In this document: piece after piece, positions 1 to 7,366 of the stretch
How the letters are laid out: the number at the start of each line of letters is the position of its first letter
Position numbering within the stretch: the stretch's first letter is position 1
Source of the DNA: an uncultured Bacteroidales bacterium
GTDB taxonomy: Bacteria; Bacteroidota; Bacteroidia; Bacteroidales; Marinilabiliaceae
Direction: 5' to 3'
Assembly: GCA_934717675.1 (NCBI GenBank)
Contig: CAKUYZ010000058.1
Coordinates: forward strand, 1-11,385
Length of the DNA: 11,385 nucleotides
Position numbers and translations under genes: made by a program
The notes under the pieces: model-generated
Told to the model about the DNA's origin: nothing
Database searches by the model: none
Seen by the model: the letters and a program-made list of their open reading frames with translations, nothing else

Positions 1-1173
1 TCCATTGAAGCTCTTAAAGGTAACCGTCTGATGCTCAGAGGAATCGGTCTGACCGAGAAAGAGCTTGAAATTCTCGTTGAATTTCAGAAGCAGTTTTGTA
101 ATCGGGTATCCCTGTATTCGGTTCCAAATCTTTAGAATCTTGGCGAATTTGTCGCAGATCGCCACAGGCGAATCTAGTAGAGATGGGTTTATCGCTGTGT
201 AATACTTTCTTACGCCAGGAGTGTTCAACTGACCTTCTTCATATTCATGTTTGTCAGCACGGTTTATGTACATGAACTGTTGCAGAACGCCATCAATGCT
301 AGCCACATTCTTTTGCGCCAATTCATCCGCTTGTCGTATGATGGGTTCCCATATGCTCTTAAAATCCACTCCATCTGGGGCTTTCGAGAACAGCTGGGCG
401 GATATGATGTCAGCATCAGACAATGGCATGCCTGTAGAGTTCAAGGAATTGAACATGGTTATAGCCTGTTCTATTTGCCAACTTTTAATCTCGATAATCT
501 GGCATTTATTCAGGAAACCATTTGCCAACACATCCAAATTGGATTCTTGATAGGCTTCAAGTCTTTCATAGAAAGATTTGAAGTTTCTAAAGAAATTTGT
601 GAACTTGTTGTCTTTCTGTTTGCGAGGGAACTTATGCACTGCGTTCTCTGCTTCCGTGTAGGTTCTAGCTTCTATGATGTTTTTCAGTTCATCTTTGTAA
701 AGCTCATTGATAGACGCGTTTTCCAATATTTTCACGCCCTTAGCCTTGTTCCAATCTTTTTCTATGTCAATCTGTTTTCTTACGTCGGCGTGATACAATA
801 TCTCAAACATATAGTCCAGACTCTGTTGTAGACTTCGTCTCAGCCCGGCAGCTTCTTCCGTGCTGGCCATTGTTCTTAACACTTCTGTTATGCGCAAATG
901 CATGGCTTTGAGCAGAAGTAGAAATGTTGTCGTTCTTTGCTGTCCGTCTATCAGATTCAGGTATCCTTCTTGTGAGCAGTCTATGATGATTGTGCCGAAG
1001 AAGTATGGATCCTCGGCATCTTGAGCAATGTACGATTCTACGTCTTGCCAAAGTTTGTCACAATTTGTCGTATCCCATGAGTACGCCCTCTGGTATTCGG
1101 GAATACGAAATATGCCAGACTTTTTCAGGTAGACTCCAATAGTTTGTAGCTTGGGCTCTATTTCCTTTACCAT
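1..1173 (-). CDS. DUF262 domain protein (GmrS/SspE-like), 3' end outside window
   Basis: I translated this frame by hand; it stays open for 391 codons from ATG 1173 to the window edge, so the C-terminus is missing. It carries the DUF262 hallmarks in order: IPEYQRAYSW at residues 24-33, FFGTIII at 58-64, IDGQQRTTT at 75-83, and a distal FNSLNSTGMPLSDADII at 241-257. In DUF262 proteins the DGQQR segment belongs to a ParB/sulfiredoxin-like nucleotide-hydrolysing fold, and family members such as GmrSD and SspE restrict modified or unmodified phage DNA. Many have a C-terminal DUF1524 HNH nuclease domain, which would lie beyond base 1 here and cannot be checked. ATG 1173 is chosen because a stop occurs in frame at 1212-1210 and the conserved N-terminus begins just after it. 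G+C is about 42% by eye, well below the genes to the right, which suggests separate acquisition. A DNA-targeting defence role is inferred from the family and its helicase neighbours. Confidence 0.88.
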   Translation of the reverse strand, partial: MVKEIEPKLQTIGVYLKKSGIFRIPEYQRAYSWDTTNCDKLWQDVESYIAQDAEDPYFFGTIIIDCSQEGYLNLIDGQQRTTTFLLLLKAMHLRITEVLRTMASTEEAAGLRRSLQQSLDYMFEILYHADVRKQIDIEKDWNKAKGVKILENASINELYKDELKNIIEARTYTEAENAVHKFPRKQKDNKFTNFFRNFKSFYERLEAYQESNLDVLANGFLNKCQIIEIKSWQIEQAITMFNSLNSTGMPLSDADIISAQLFSKAPDGVDFKSIWEPIIRQADELAQKNVASIDGVLQQFMYINRADKHEYEEGQLNTPGVRKYYTAINPSLLDSPVAICDKFAKILKIWNRIQGYPITKLLLKFNENFKLFLGQTDSSEHQTVTFKSFNG

Positions 1174-1231
1174 TCGTGTTTTTGTCAGTTTGCTTCTGTC
1201 TGCCAACGGCTATGTTTGCATAACTGGGCGA

Positions 1232-1257
1232 ACAAAAATTGTTATGGATATTTTTGT
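1232..1257. promoter_or_regulatory. AT-rich perfect inverted repeat upstream of the DUF262 gene
   Basis: ACAAAAAT at 1232-1239 and ATTTTTGT at 1250-1257 are exact inverted repeats separated by 10 nt. They lie in the 101-bp gap between the SF1 helicase stop (1275) and the DUF262 start (1173). The placement fits either an operator or promoter-proximal site for the DUF262 gene or a weak attenuator after the helicase. The stem is almost all A:T, so it would be a poor intrinsic terminator. I found no convincing TAnnTTTG promoter in this gap; the best candidate, AATTTTTG at 1240-1233, has one mismatch and overlaps the repeat. Function is inferred only. Confidence 0.35.
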
Positions 1258-1274
1258 GGAGTGTCGGCCTCCCC

Positions 1275-3383
1275 TCACTCCGTCACCTCCAGCAGGCCCG
1301 TGGGCTCGCCATAGCCGGTCAGGAAGACCATCTGGCGGGCGCGCGTCATGGCCACATAGAGCAGCGAGCGCACCTCTTCGGGGTTGGTGTTGTCATCCTC
1401 GGCGGCGGGGACGGCCTGCGGCGTCAGTGAGGGTATGTTCTTCTCGTTTACGCCTACCAAGATGACCACCCGATATTCCAGACCCTTCAGGGAGTGGAAG
1501 GTGCAGAAAGACACGCCGTCTTTCTCCCCTTGGCGCTCCCCGTTTTTCACCTCGCAATATTTGACGCCGCTGCGGTGCAGCAGGTCTTGCTCGTCTTTGT
1601 ACAGCGCGCGCGCCTTGGCCGCTATGCAAATGTCTTTGAGCGGGATGCCCTCGGCCTCGCACGCCTCCACATACTTGAGCACTTGGCGCGCCTCCTCGGC
1701 GCTCGACTCGAACATATGGTACGTGGGCCTCTCTCCGTGGACGAGAGACACGTAGCCCTTGTTGTTCTCCTCGCCGCCGTCGAGATCGTCATATTTCTGG
1801 CCCTTGACCACCGATACGGCAATGCGTTTTATCTCCTCCGTCGTGCGATAGTTCACTTTCAGCTTCTGGCTGCGCTTGCCCCTCACGTTTATCCCTGCCG
1901 CGCTGAAGTTCATCTTCTTGTTGCGGTATATTTTTTGGAATGGGTCGCCGGTCAGGAAGAGGTCGTTGCGCCCCTCTTTGACCAGCGCGCGGAGAAACCG
2001 GAGCTGAGGGTTTGTGAAGTCCTGAAACTCATCGGCAATGACGTTTGTATATGGGTGTATGTCGTTCTCGTTGAGGTGGTTGGCGGCTCTGTTATACGCC
2101 TCCTGCCAGTCCACCATGTTGCGTTGCCTTTTCTTCTCCTCATATTTCTCTTTCAGCCTCCAGACCTCAGCCCGTTGCTTGCGCGTCAGGGACTTTTTGC
2201 GCCCCACGCGAGACTGGAGCAGGTAGGCCGTCAGGTCTCTGTTGTTGTTATACAAGATCACGTCGTTATATTCTGAGTTGAGGAACTTCCAGTCAAACTC
2301 TGTGACTTCAGAGTCCAGCACCTCCTCCCACAGGCTCTCACGGAGTTTCTCCCCGCCAAAGTCTAGTATGTAAGTGTTTGGCTGAATGAGTTTGTTGGCG
2401 CAGGCTATTTTCTTGAGCACTTTGTCAATGTTGTTCAGCTCGTAGTTCTGGGTCGGGATGTCCATCTTGGCCACCAGCTTCCTCAGGTTGTCGCTCAGTG
2501 CTGTGGTGTATGTTGTGAAGAGGACATTGGCCGATGGTTGCGAGGCCAGATGTTTCAGGCGGTGGATTGCGGCTATTGTCTTGCCCGTTCCGGCCGAGCC
2601 GCTCACTTTTACGGGGCCGTTGTAGTCGCTGTCTACCAGTTTGCGCTGCGACGGGTGGAGGAAGAGTTGCCACTTCTCCATGCCTTGCTCCATGATTTTG
2701 GCCAGACACTCGTCATCAGTAATCTCGACAAACCTCCGTTTGTTGTTGTTAGAGAGCAGCGAGTCTTCGCCCTCTTTGGCTTTGCCGGCCTCAATCTCGG
2801 CTATTATGTCGTCAATGTCCTCGCCGTCAAACAGGGCGAAGAGGTTTTCGTAGGCGTCTTGCGGCAGCTGGCGTTCGTGGCGGTCCAGGTCGTCCAGGTC
2901 CCTTATGGTGCGCACCAGCGCTATCAGCTCTTCGGGAACGCCAATTTTGAGCAGTTTCTCCGTCTCGCAGTCATCAATGACTGACGGCTCCACGGCGGCG
3001 GGCTCGGCGGGTGCTGACACGGCCGCTGTGGCGGGAGCCGCGCTCTCCGCCTCTTCCGAGGTGGGGATTATTTGGCAAGACTGCGTATGCTCGTTCCACA
3101 CGAATTTCTTGTTCTGCGCCCAACGATATGCGTTGTCGTGCTTGTCCACCCACAGCATCACGAAGCTGTCTTGCCCCAGCGAGCCGATGATGGCGCGATA
3201 TTCCCCATCCACCCGCGCGGAGCGCAACGAACTGTCTTTGAACTGCGCTATCGGCTCCAGGTGTATGCCGGACGACTGTGAGTTGCCCCTGAACTTATGC
3301 TGAAAATCCCTTATGCGTTGCTGGATGTTTCTTGGCAAGTTTATGAACTTGTCAAAGAAAGAATCCGCTATGAATAGTCTCAT
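1275..3383 (-). CDS. SF1 UvrD-like helicase with N-terminal RelE-like domain
   Basis: A 702-aa superfamily 1 DNA helicase with all core motifs visible: Walker A GSAGTGKT at 262-269; Walker B IADEFQDF at 449-456; motif III LTGDPFQKIY near 477-486; motif IV LKVNYRT at 508-513; motif V TFHSLKGLEYRVVIL at 628-642; motif VI LLYVAMTRAR at 674-683 with the arginine finger. Residues 1-104 look like a RelE/YafQ-type fold (start MRLFIADSFFDKF, then a basic core and a closing VMLWVDKHDNAYRWA), joined by an Ala/Pro/Glu-rich linker at about 105-135. RelE-family toxins cleave mRNA on ribosomes; whether this copy keeps nuclease activity or only binds nucleic acid or the helicase is unknown. It starts 9 nt after the stop of the DUF1998 ORF, so the two were probably co-expressed and may act together on DNA. 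No N-terminal nuclease of RecB type is present. Motifs are complete and the frame is intact, so it is probably functional. Assignment as a helicase is firm; the RelE-like call rests on pattern recognition. Confidence 0.9.
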   Translation of the reverse strand: MRLFIADSFFDKFINLPRNIQQRIRDFQHKFRGNSQSSGIHLEPIAQFKDSSLRSARVDGEYRAIIGSLGQDSFVMLWVDKHDNAYRWAQNKKFVWNEHTQSCQIIPTSEEAESAAPATAAVSAPAEPAAVEPSVIDDCETEKLLKIGVPEELIALVRTIRDLDDLDRHERQLPQDAYENLFALFDGEDIDDIIAEIEAGKAKEGEDSLLSNNNKRRFVEITDDECLAKIMEQGMEKWQLFLHPSQRKLVDSDYNGPVKVSGSAGTGKTIAAIHRLKHLASQPSANVLFTTYTTALSDNLRKLVAKMDIPTQNYELNNIDKVLKKIACANKLIQPNTYILDFGGEKLRESLWEEVLDSEVTEFDWKFLNSEYNDVILYNNNRDLTAYLLQSRVGRKKSLTRKQRAEVWRLKEKYEEKKRQRNMVDWQEAYNRAANHLNENDIHPYTNVIADEFQDFTNPQLRFLRALVKEGRNDLFLTGDPFQKIYRNKKMNFSAAGINVRGKRSQKLKVNYRTTEEIKRIAVSVVKGQKYDDLDGGEENNKGYVSLVHGERPTYHMFESSAEEARQVLKYVEACEAEGIPLKDICIAAKARALYKDEQDLLHRSGVKYCEVKNGERQGEKDGVSFCTFHSLKGLEYRVVILVGVNEKNIPSLTPQAVPAAEDDNTNPEEVRSLLYVAMTRARQMVFLTGYGEPTGLLEVTE

Positions 3384-3392
3384 GTCTTTGGT

Positions 3393-6300
3393 TTACTTTA
3401 CCTTGTTGATGTCAAACGTCTCGGGGGTGAGAACCGTGAACCCGTGGGCCTTGAACACGGCCACTGCGTTGTCTCGTCCCTCAAAATTGTCAATCACAAT
3501 GTCTTTCCCCTCAATTTTTATGGCGGCCTCGGCCACAATGTCGCCGCCATCCTTTATGTCATACGTGCCTTCTGTGGTAAAGGGTACATTGTTGTTGAAA
3601 AGAGTGGAGACAATGTCCTCCAAGCCGGGGAAATATGGCAAGATGTCGTCCAGCTCAATGTCTGGAGTCGGGGCCGGCTGGCGGAAGAATTGCAAGATGT
3701 CATATCTGCGCCAGAAATCTTCCCAATCTTCTTTGTTCAGCTCGGCAGGGATTTTTCTCATCGCCCAGTCGTAGCGGAGGCCGTCTCCAAACCCGTCCTC
3801 CTGGTCGTAGGGATACCAGGCGCAGCCCGCCACGAGCGAGTTGCGCGGGATGAACGTGGTCTTGATGAAGAAATGCATGTCGTCATAGTCGGCTTCCGAG
3901 ATGGCCGATTCGTATTGCGAGCGGGCGTTTTCGCGCACTGCGTCGTCAATTTTGTCATAGGGCGCGATGTTGTCTCTGCTCTCCGTCCAGCACGAGGCAA
4001 TGTAGCAGAAAGCCTCCTTGCGCTGCGCCTCGATGTCGGGGCGCGTCAGCATGAAGAGGAAACGCTCCAACGAGTTCTGCTTGCGCCACAGCTCATTCTC
4101 AAAGTCTTGCAACATCTTGGAGTTCGGGTTGGCCACATACAGCCCGTCGGCGAAGTCTTCCACTCTGTCGGGCTGGGTGTATGGCCTGATGTCGGCCCAC
4201 GTGAGTGTCCATGTCAGCCTCAGAGGGTATTGGCAGTTGCGGATGGCCTCGCGCCGCGCCAGGTCGTTGGCAAAGCCGTTGTGGCTCGCGCTGGCGTGGT
4301 AGGCGTAGCCGTCTATGTATACTGACCATTGCGCCACCCTGGCGGGGTCCAGCTCCTCGCCGCCCACGTTGGCGTAGGCGCAGTTGAACTGGAAGTCGGG
4401 CTTCGTCACGCTCGCCACGCCTTGCGCAGGCCCAAGGCTATATTGCGGAATGACGCTATATTTCACCTCGACTCCCTCGTCTTTGATCATGAGCGAGTAG
4501 CTGTGCTGACGGCTGACGGCGTCGTCAATCCTCTCCCAACGCCAGTGCCGCTCTTTGGCCACTCGTTCCATGGCTCTGACAAAGAGGTGCTCCAGCTCGC
4601 TGTCTTCCGTCTTGCCGGTCAGTGAGACGCTGCCAAGGCCGTTGGTCTTCTCCCAGTCAAAACATTCGTCCACAATGCTCTTGAACAGCTCCTCGGCCCT
4701 CCGGCGGCTCAGGTTTTGGCGTTGCCACTGGTTGCCGTATGACAATATGCAGTGGTAGCAGCCGTCTTTACCCTCTTGCCGGCACTTGCAGTCGCGGATG
4801 CTCTCGTAGCAGATGCGCAGCAGTTCGGTGAACTCTTTGGGTTGGGAGTGATCGTCGGGTTGTAAGAGCTTTGACAAATATCCGGTGCCGCCGGGGATGG
4901 TGTCGTGGATAATCAGGTAGTTGTCAAAGTTATGCGAGTCTCTGTTGAACTCAGCGTAGGCGTCGATGCGCAAGTGCTCGGGGCTGCTCTTGTAGTAGTG
5001 CCTCATGCCCAGCTCCAGGCCCGCCCTGAAGAGTTCCACGGTGTCCTCAACGTCAAACAGTTGGACCGGCAGAAGCACTTTTATGGCCTCGGTCTTGACG
5101 CTGCGGTAGAGATACAGTTTCTCAAAGGTCTCTTTGTGCGCCTCGTCGGTCGGGAAGCCCACGTCTTTGTGGTTGCAAAAGGGGTAATGCATCTCCTTGC
5201 CGTCTTTGCCGCCATATATGACGGACGTGGACTTGCCGCAATATTTGCACGTGACGAAGCCGAGGCCGGAGATGTGTTCCGTGCCGTTCACTTTCACGGG
5301 TTCGGACATCTGGTCCATGTTGCCATAGTTCACCTCCGTCAGTGTCACGTCTTTGCAATATTCAATGCCGAACTCCGCTTTTTTCAGGCAATAGGCCACC
5401 GCGCTCCCGTTTTGCGAGAAACGGAAGTGCTTCATGGTGTGGAAGAACTTTTGGTCGCGGTCCTCGTGGCTGTCGTCTAGGGCCGCGTCGTTTCGGCATA
5501 CGCTTGTGGTGGCGGTGGTGAATTTGAGATACTTGTGTTGGTTGGAGTGCCACGAGTCGCTGCCGCACTTGGGGCAGCAGCGGCTTGCATACCACTCTTG
5601 GTCGCCCTCGTCGGCCAGGGCGTCGCATTTTGAGCAGTAGCGCATCTGTCTCACGCTGTCGGTTCTGTCCGTCAGGTTCATGCCCTTTATCTCCAGCCTC
5701 AGTTTTTGGGTGTAGAACACGTTGCCGGGGGCCAGTTCGCGGATGCCTTGCGAGGCGGGGCGCACCAGCTCCAGAGACTGCGGCGCGGGGGTGTTCTCGG
5801 CGGCGTCTCCCGGGGCTTTTCTTGAAAATATGGTGGCGGAGAGCTTGACCCCCGTCTCGGGAAAGGCGTAGTTGGGCAAGAGGCCGGCGTCTGTCATAAA
5901 TTCCACCACGCTCTCTTCTTTTATGGCTCTCTCAAGCGCCCTCAGGCCTCTGTTCTGGTCCAAGATGTCGTTGCGCCTCTCCGTGTCGTTTTGCGGAATC
6001 AGGTCTAGCCGCTCGCGCAGCTCTTTCTGCTCTTGCCTTATGTGGTAGACGCGGGTCAGCATATCCCGGAACTCTTCAATCACTTGCCGGCCCATGGCGC
6101 CGTCTTCCACGCTCTTGAACAGCTCGTCTAGCGCCGACTGAGAGCCCTCGGCCTGATATTGCCTCCTGAAGTTCGCCTCCAACTCCGCCATGTGGTCGTC
6201 AATATATTGGTTTATGCGGTTGGCGAAGAACTGCCCGTCGTTCAAGAGGTTGAAACTGACCCCAAGGAACTCTAGGCGCGACGGGATCACGTTGCCGGGG

Positions 6301-6623
6301 TCGGCGCTAGCCCACGAGTCTATGCAAAAGGCGTAGAAATGGCGGCGGAGGATGTCTTTGGCTCCGAGGAAGCACCCCGGAGTGCCCACGGCCCCCTCCA
6401 TCATGCTGAGCGGGTCGGCGAAGTAATACATGTCATGCTTGCCCGCCTTGGCGTAGTTGAGGACCAGTGCCGCGCCCTCTTTACGGCCGGCGCGGCCCAC
6501 GCGCTGCAAGAAGTTGCTGGGCTTGGGCGGGATGCCGGCGTTGGCCACCACGTTCAGGTCGCCAATGTCGATGCCCATCTCTAGCGTCGATGTGGCCGTC
6601 AGCACGTTGGTGGGTTGCGCCAT
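3393..6623 (-). CDS. C-terminal portion of large DUF1998-type SF2 helicase
   Basis: A 1076-codon ORF that begins inside the second helicase lobe. Motif V TSTLEMGIDIG is at residues 11-21 and motif VI LQRVGRAGR at 39-47. Next come a Cys pair at 330/333 and CPKC at 350-353, CKYC at 459-462 with FCNH at 482-485 (likely zinc sites), then DUF1998 with DTIPGGTGY at 574-582 and a cysteine cluster at 605, 612, 614, 622 and 625 that resembles the metal site of MrfA-type helicases. The region after about 660 is unrecognised; its last 50 residues (IKIEGKDIVIDNF, then GFTVLTPE) resemble the end of an endonuclease-like fold. Walker A and B motifs are absent. Relatives such as Druantia DruE, DISARM helicases and MrfA have a full N-terminal lobe, and the DruE-sized ones are about 2000 aa. 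Coding sequence directly upstream in two other frames shows that ATG 6623 is an accident of a broken gene, not a natural start. Expression and function of the fragment are doubtful. The family call is strong, the exact subfamily uncertain. Confidence 0.85.
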   Translation of the reverse strand: MAQPTNVLTATSTLEMGIDIGDLNVVANAGIPPKPSNFLQRVGRAGRKEGAALVLNYAKAGKHDMYYFADPLSMMEGAVGTPGCFLGAKDILRRHFYAFCIDSWASADPGNVIPSRLEFLGVSFNLLNDGQFFANRINQYIDDHMAELEANFRRQYQAEGSQSALDELFKSVEDGAMGRQVIEEFRDMLTRVYHIRQEQKELRERLDLIPQNDTERRNDILDQNRGLRALERAIKEESVVEFMTDAGLLPNYAFPETGVKLSATIFSRKAPGDAAENTPAPQSLELVRPASQGIRELAPGNVFYTQKLRLEIKGMNLTDRTDSVRQMRYCSKCDALADEGDQEWYASRCCPKCGSDSWHSNQHKYLKFTTATTSVCRNDAALDDSHEDRDQKFFHTMKHFRFSQNGSAVAYCLKKAEFGIEYCKDVTLTEVNYGNMDQMSEPVKVNGTEHISGLGFVTCKYCGKSTSVIYGGKDGKEMHYPFCNHKDVGFPTDEAHKETFEKLYLYRSVKTEAIKVLLPVQLFDVEDTVELFRAGLELGMRHYYKSSPEHLRIDAYAEFNRDSHNFDNYLIIHDTIPGGTGYLSKLLQPDDHSQPKEFTELLRICYESIRDCKCRQEGKDGCYHCILSYGNQWQRQNLSRRRAEELFKSIVDECFDWEKTNGLGSVSLTGKTEDSELEHLFVRAMERVAKERHWRWERIDDAVSRQHSYSLMIKDEGVEVKYSVIPQYSLGPAQGVASVTKPDFQFNCAYANVGGEELDPARVAQWSVYIDGYAYHASASHNGFANDLARREAIRNCQYPLRLTWTLTWADIRPYTQPDRVEDFADGLYVANPNSKMLQDFENELWRKQNSLERFLFMLTRPDIEAQRKEAFCYIASCWTESRDNIAPYDKIDDAVRENARSQYESAISEADYDDMHFFIKTTFIPRNSLVAGCAWYPYDQEDGFGDGLRYDWAMRKIPAELNKEDWEDFWRRYDILQFFRQPAPTPDIELDDILPYFPGLEDIVSTLFNNNVPFTTEGTYDIKDGGDIVAEAAIKIEGKDIVIDNFEGRDNAVAVFKAHGFTVLTPETFDINKVK

Positions 6624-7039
6624 TGGATGCTCTGGCGGAAGAGGAAGCGGAACGTCCGCACCTCATAAAAGCCCGCCAGGTGGGCTGCGTCTTGCACCGA
6701 GTTGCAGAACGTGAGCATCTTGCGCCGCAACACGTCGGGGCTGTCGAAGTCGCTAGACATGATTTGGCTCACGGCCACGGAAGAGAGTGTGCTGGTTCGC
6801 CCGCCCACAATGGCCAGCGACTCGCTCATGCACAGCGGGCACCTGCGGTCCAGCGTGGCCTTGTTTCCCGCGGTCAGTTTTTGCGGCTTATGGCGTAGAC
6901 CTGCATGGCGTCGTCGTCCGCCTTGGGGCATATGGTCATGTCTTCGGGGCGGATGTAGGGCGTCTCCACGGTGGCCCATCCGCCGCTCACGTAGCTCTCT
7001 ATGGGCGCATTGCTCTGCGGCGCCGCTCTCTCGCCAGTT
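6599..7039 (-). pseudogene. Broken 5' remnant of the DUF1998 helicase (two frames)
   Basis: Helicase sequence continues upstream of the 1076-codon ORF but in different frames. Piece A (about 7030-6883) encodes NAPIESYVSGGWATVETPY and on to MQVYAISRK, and stops at TGA 6876-6874. Piece B (about 6880-6623) encodes KLTAGNKATLDRRCPLC, then SVAVSQIMSSDF, then a motif IV-like KMLTFCNSVQDAAHLAGFY and RTFRFLFRQSIQ, and runs to a stop at 6601-6599. These segments match the pre-motif-IV zinc region and motif IV of large DUF1998 helicases. Each change of piece is equivalent to losing one base (or one plus a multiple of three). No DEAD/DEAH lobe remains, and piece A begins directly at the azlD stop codon with no start signal. 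The region between motif IV and motif V, usually several hundred residues in the DruE-sized relatives I know, is also missing. This is gene decay or an assembly fault. Confidence 0.75.
6874..6885 (-). other. A5 frameshift site followed by TGA in the helicase remnant
   Basis: On the minus strand the codons read CGC AAA AAC TGA. Helicase homology stops in this frame and resumes in the -1 frame as AAA CTG ACC. One extra A in the run at 6878-6882 would restore R-K-K-L-T. The simplest reading is a one-base deletion in a homopolymer. A -1 ribosomal slip on AAA AAC before the stop is mechanically possible, but the run lacks the full A AAA AAC heptamer. Confidence 0.6.
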
Positions 7040-7366
7040 TCACAACCCCAACGCCAGCAGCGCCATATACCCCACCGTGCCGCCTGCGAAAGAGAGCAGC
7101 AGCGACCTCCGCCACAGGTGCAGGCCTGCGGTGAGGGCCACGCCCAGGGCGCGAGCCGCGCCATGGCACCCCTCCGCCAGGCTGAAGTCTTTGAGGCAAT
7201 ATACAACCAGCATACCAAAGACGGCAGACGGCAGGTAACGCCCCAGAAACTTGACAAAGGGCGGTGTGGGGCGGCCGGGAGGGAAGATGACGAAAGGCAA
7301 GAAGCGGGTGAGCATGACGCCCGCCGCCATCACGGCAATGGTCATGATTTGTTGCGCGGTGCTCAT
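7040..7366 (-). CDS. azlD: AzlD family branched-chain amino acid transport subunit
   Basis: A 108-aa hydrophobic protein of normal AzlD length with about four membrane segments. Family features seen are TRFLPF at residues 20-25, YLPSAVFGMLVVYCLKD at 44-60, and a C-terminal HLWRRSLLLSF followed by GGTVGYM. AzlD is the small partner of AzlC; in Bacillus subtilis AzlCD and Escherichia coli YgaZH export branched-chain amino acids or analogues across the inner membrane. Its ATG (7366-7364) overlaps the azlC stop (TGA 7365-7363) as ATGA, so translation is coupled. The C-terminus looks complete, ending LLALGL, but the next base begins helicase-remnant sequence with no intergenic spacer, which is unusual. 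Substrate is inferred from the family only. Confidence 0.9.
   Translation of the reverse strand: MSTAQQIMTIAVMAAGVMLTRFLPFVIFPPGRPTPPFVKFLGRYLPSAVFGMLVVYCLKDFSLAEGCHGAARALGVALTAGLHLWRRSLLLSFAGGTVGYMALLALGL

Noticed and set aside
247..831. Plus-strand open frame of 194 codons
   Set aside because: It is antisense to the DUF262 gene, whose conserved motifs are on the minus strand; no recognisable protein features.
1494..2276. Plus-strand open frame of 260 codons
   Set aside because: Antisense to the SF1 helicase motifs III-V; hydrophobic Leu/Val-rich composition is the mirror of the helicase codons.
3444..4325. Long open frame on the plus strand (293 codons)
   Set aside because: It lies fully antisense to the DUF1998 ORF, has a low-complexity Val/Ala/Arg composition and no family motifs; it is a shadow of G+C-rich coding sequence.
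6874..6885. Programmed -1 ribosomal frameshifting in the helicase
   Set aside because: The run is only five A and lacks a full slippery heptamer, and the gene is also broken at two other points, so simple decay or an error explains it better.
1..7039. A complete Druantia or DISARM locus
   Set aside because: Only a broken DUF1998 helicase resembles their components; no methylase, phospholipase D or other required subunit is in the window.
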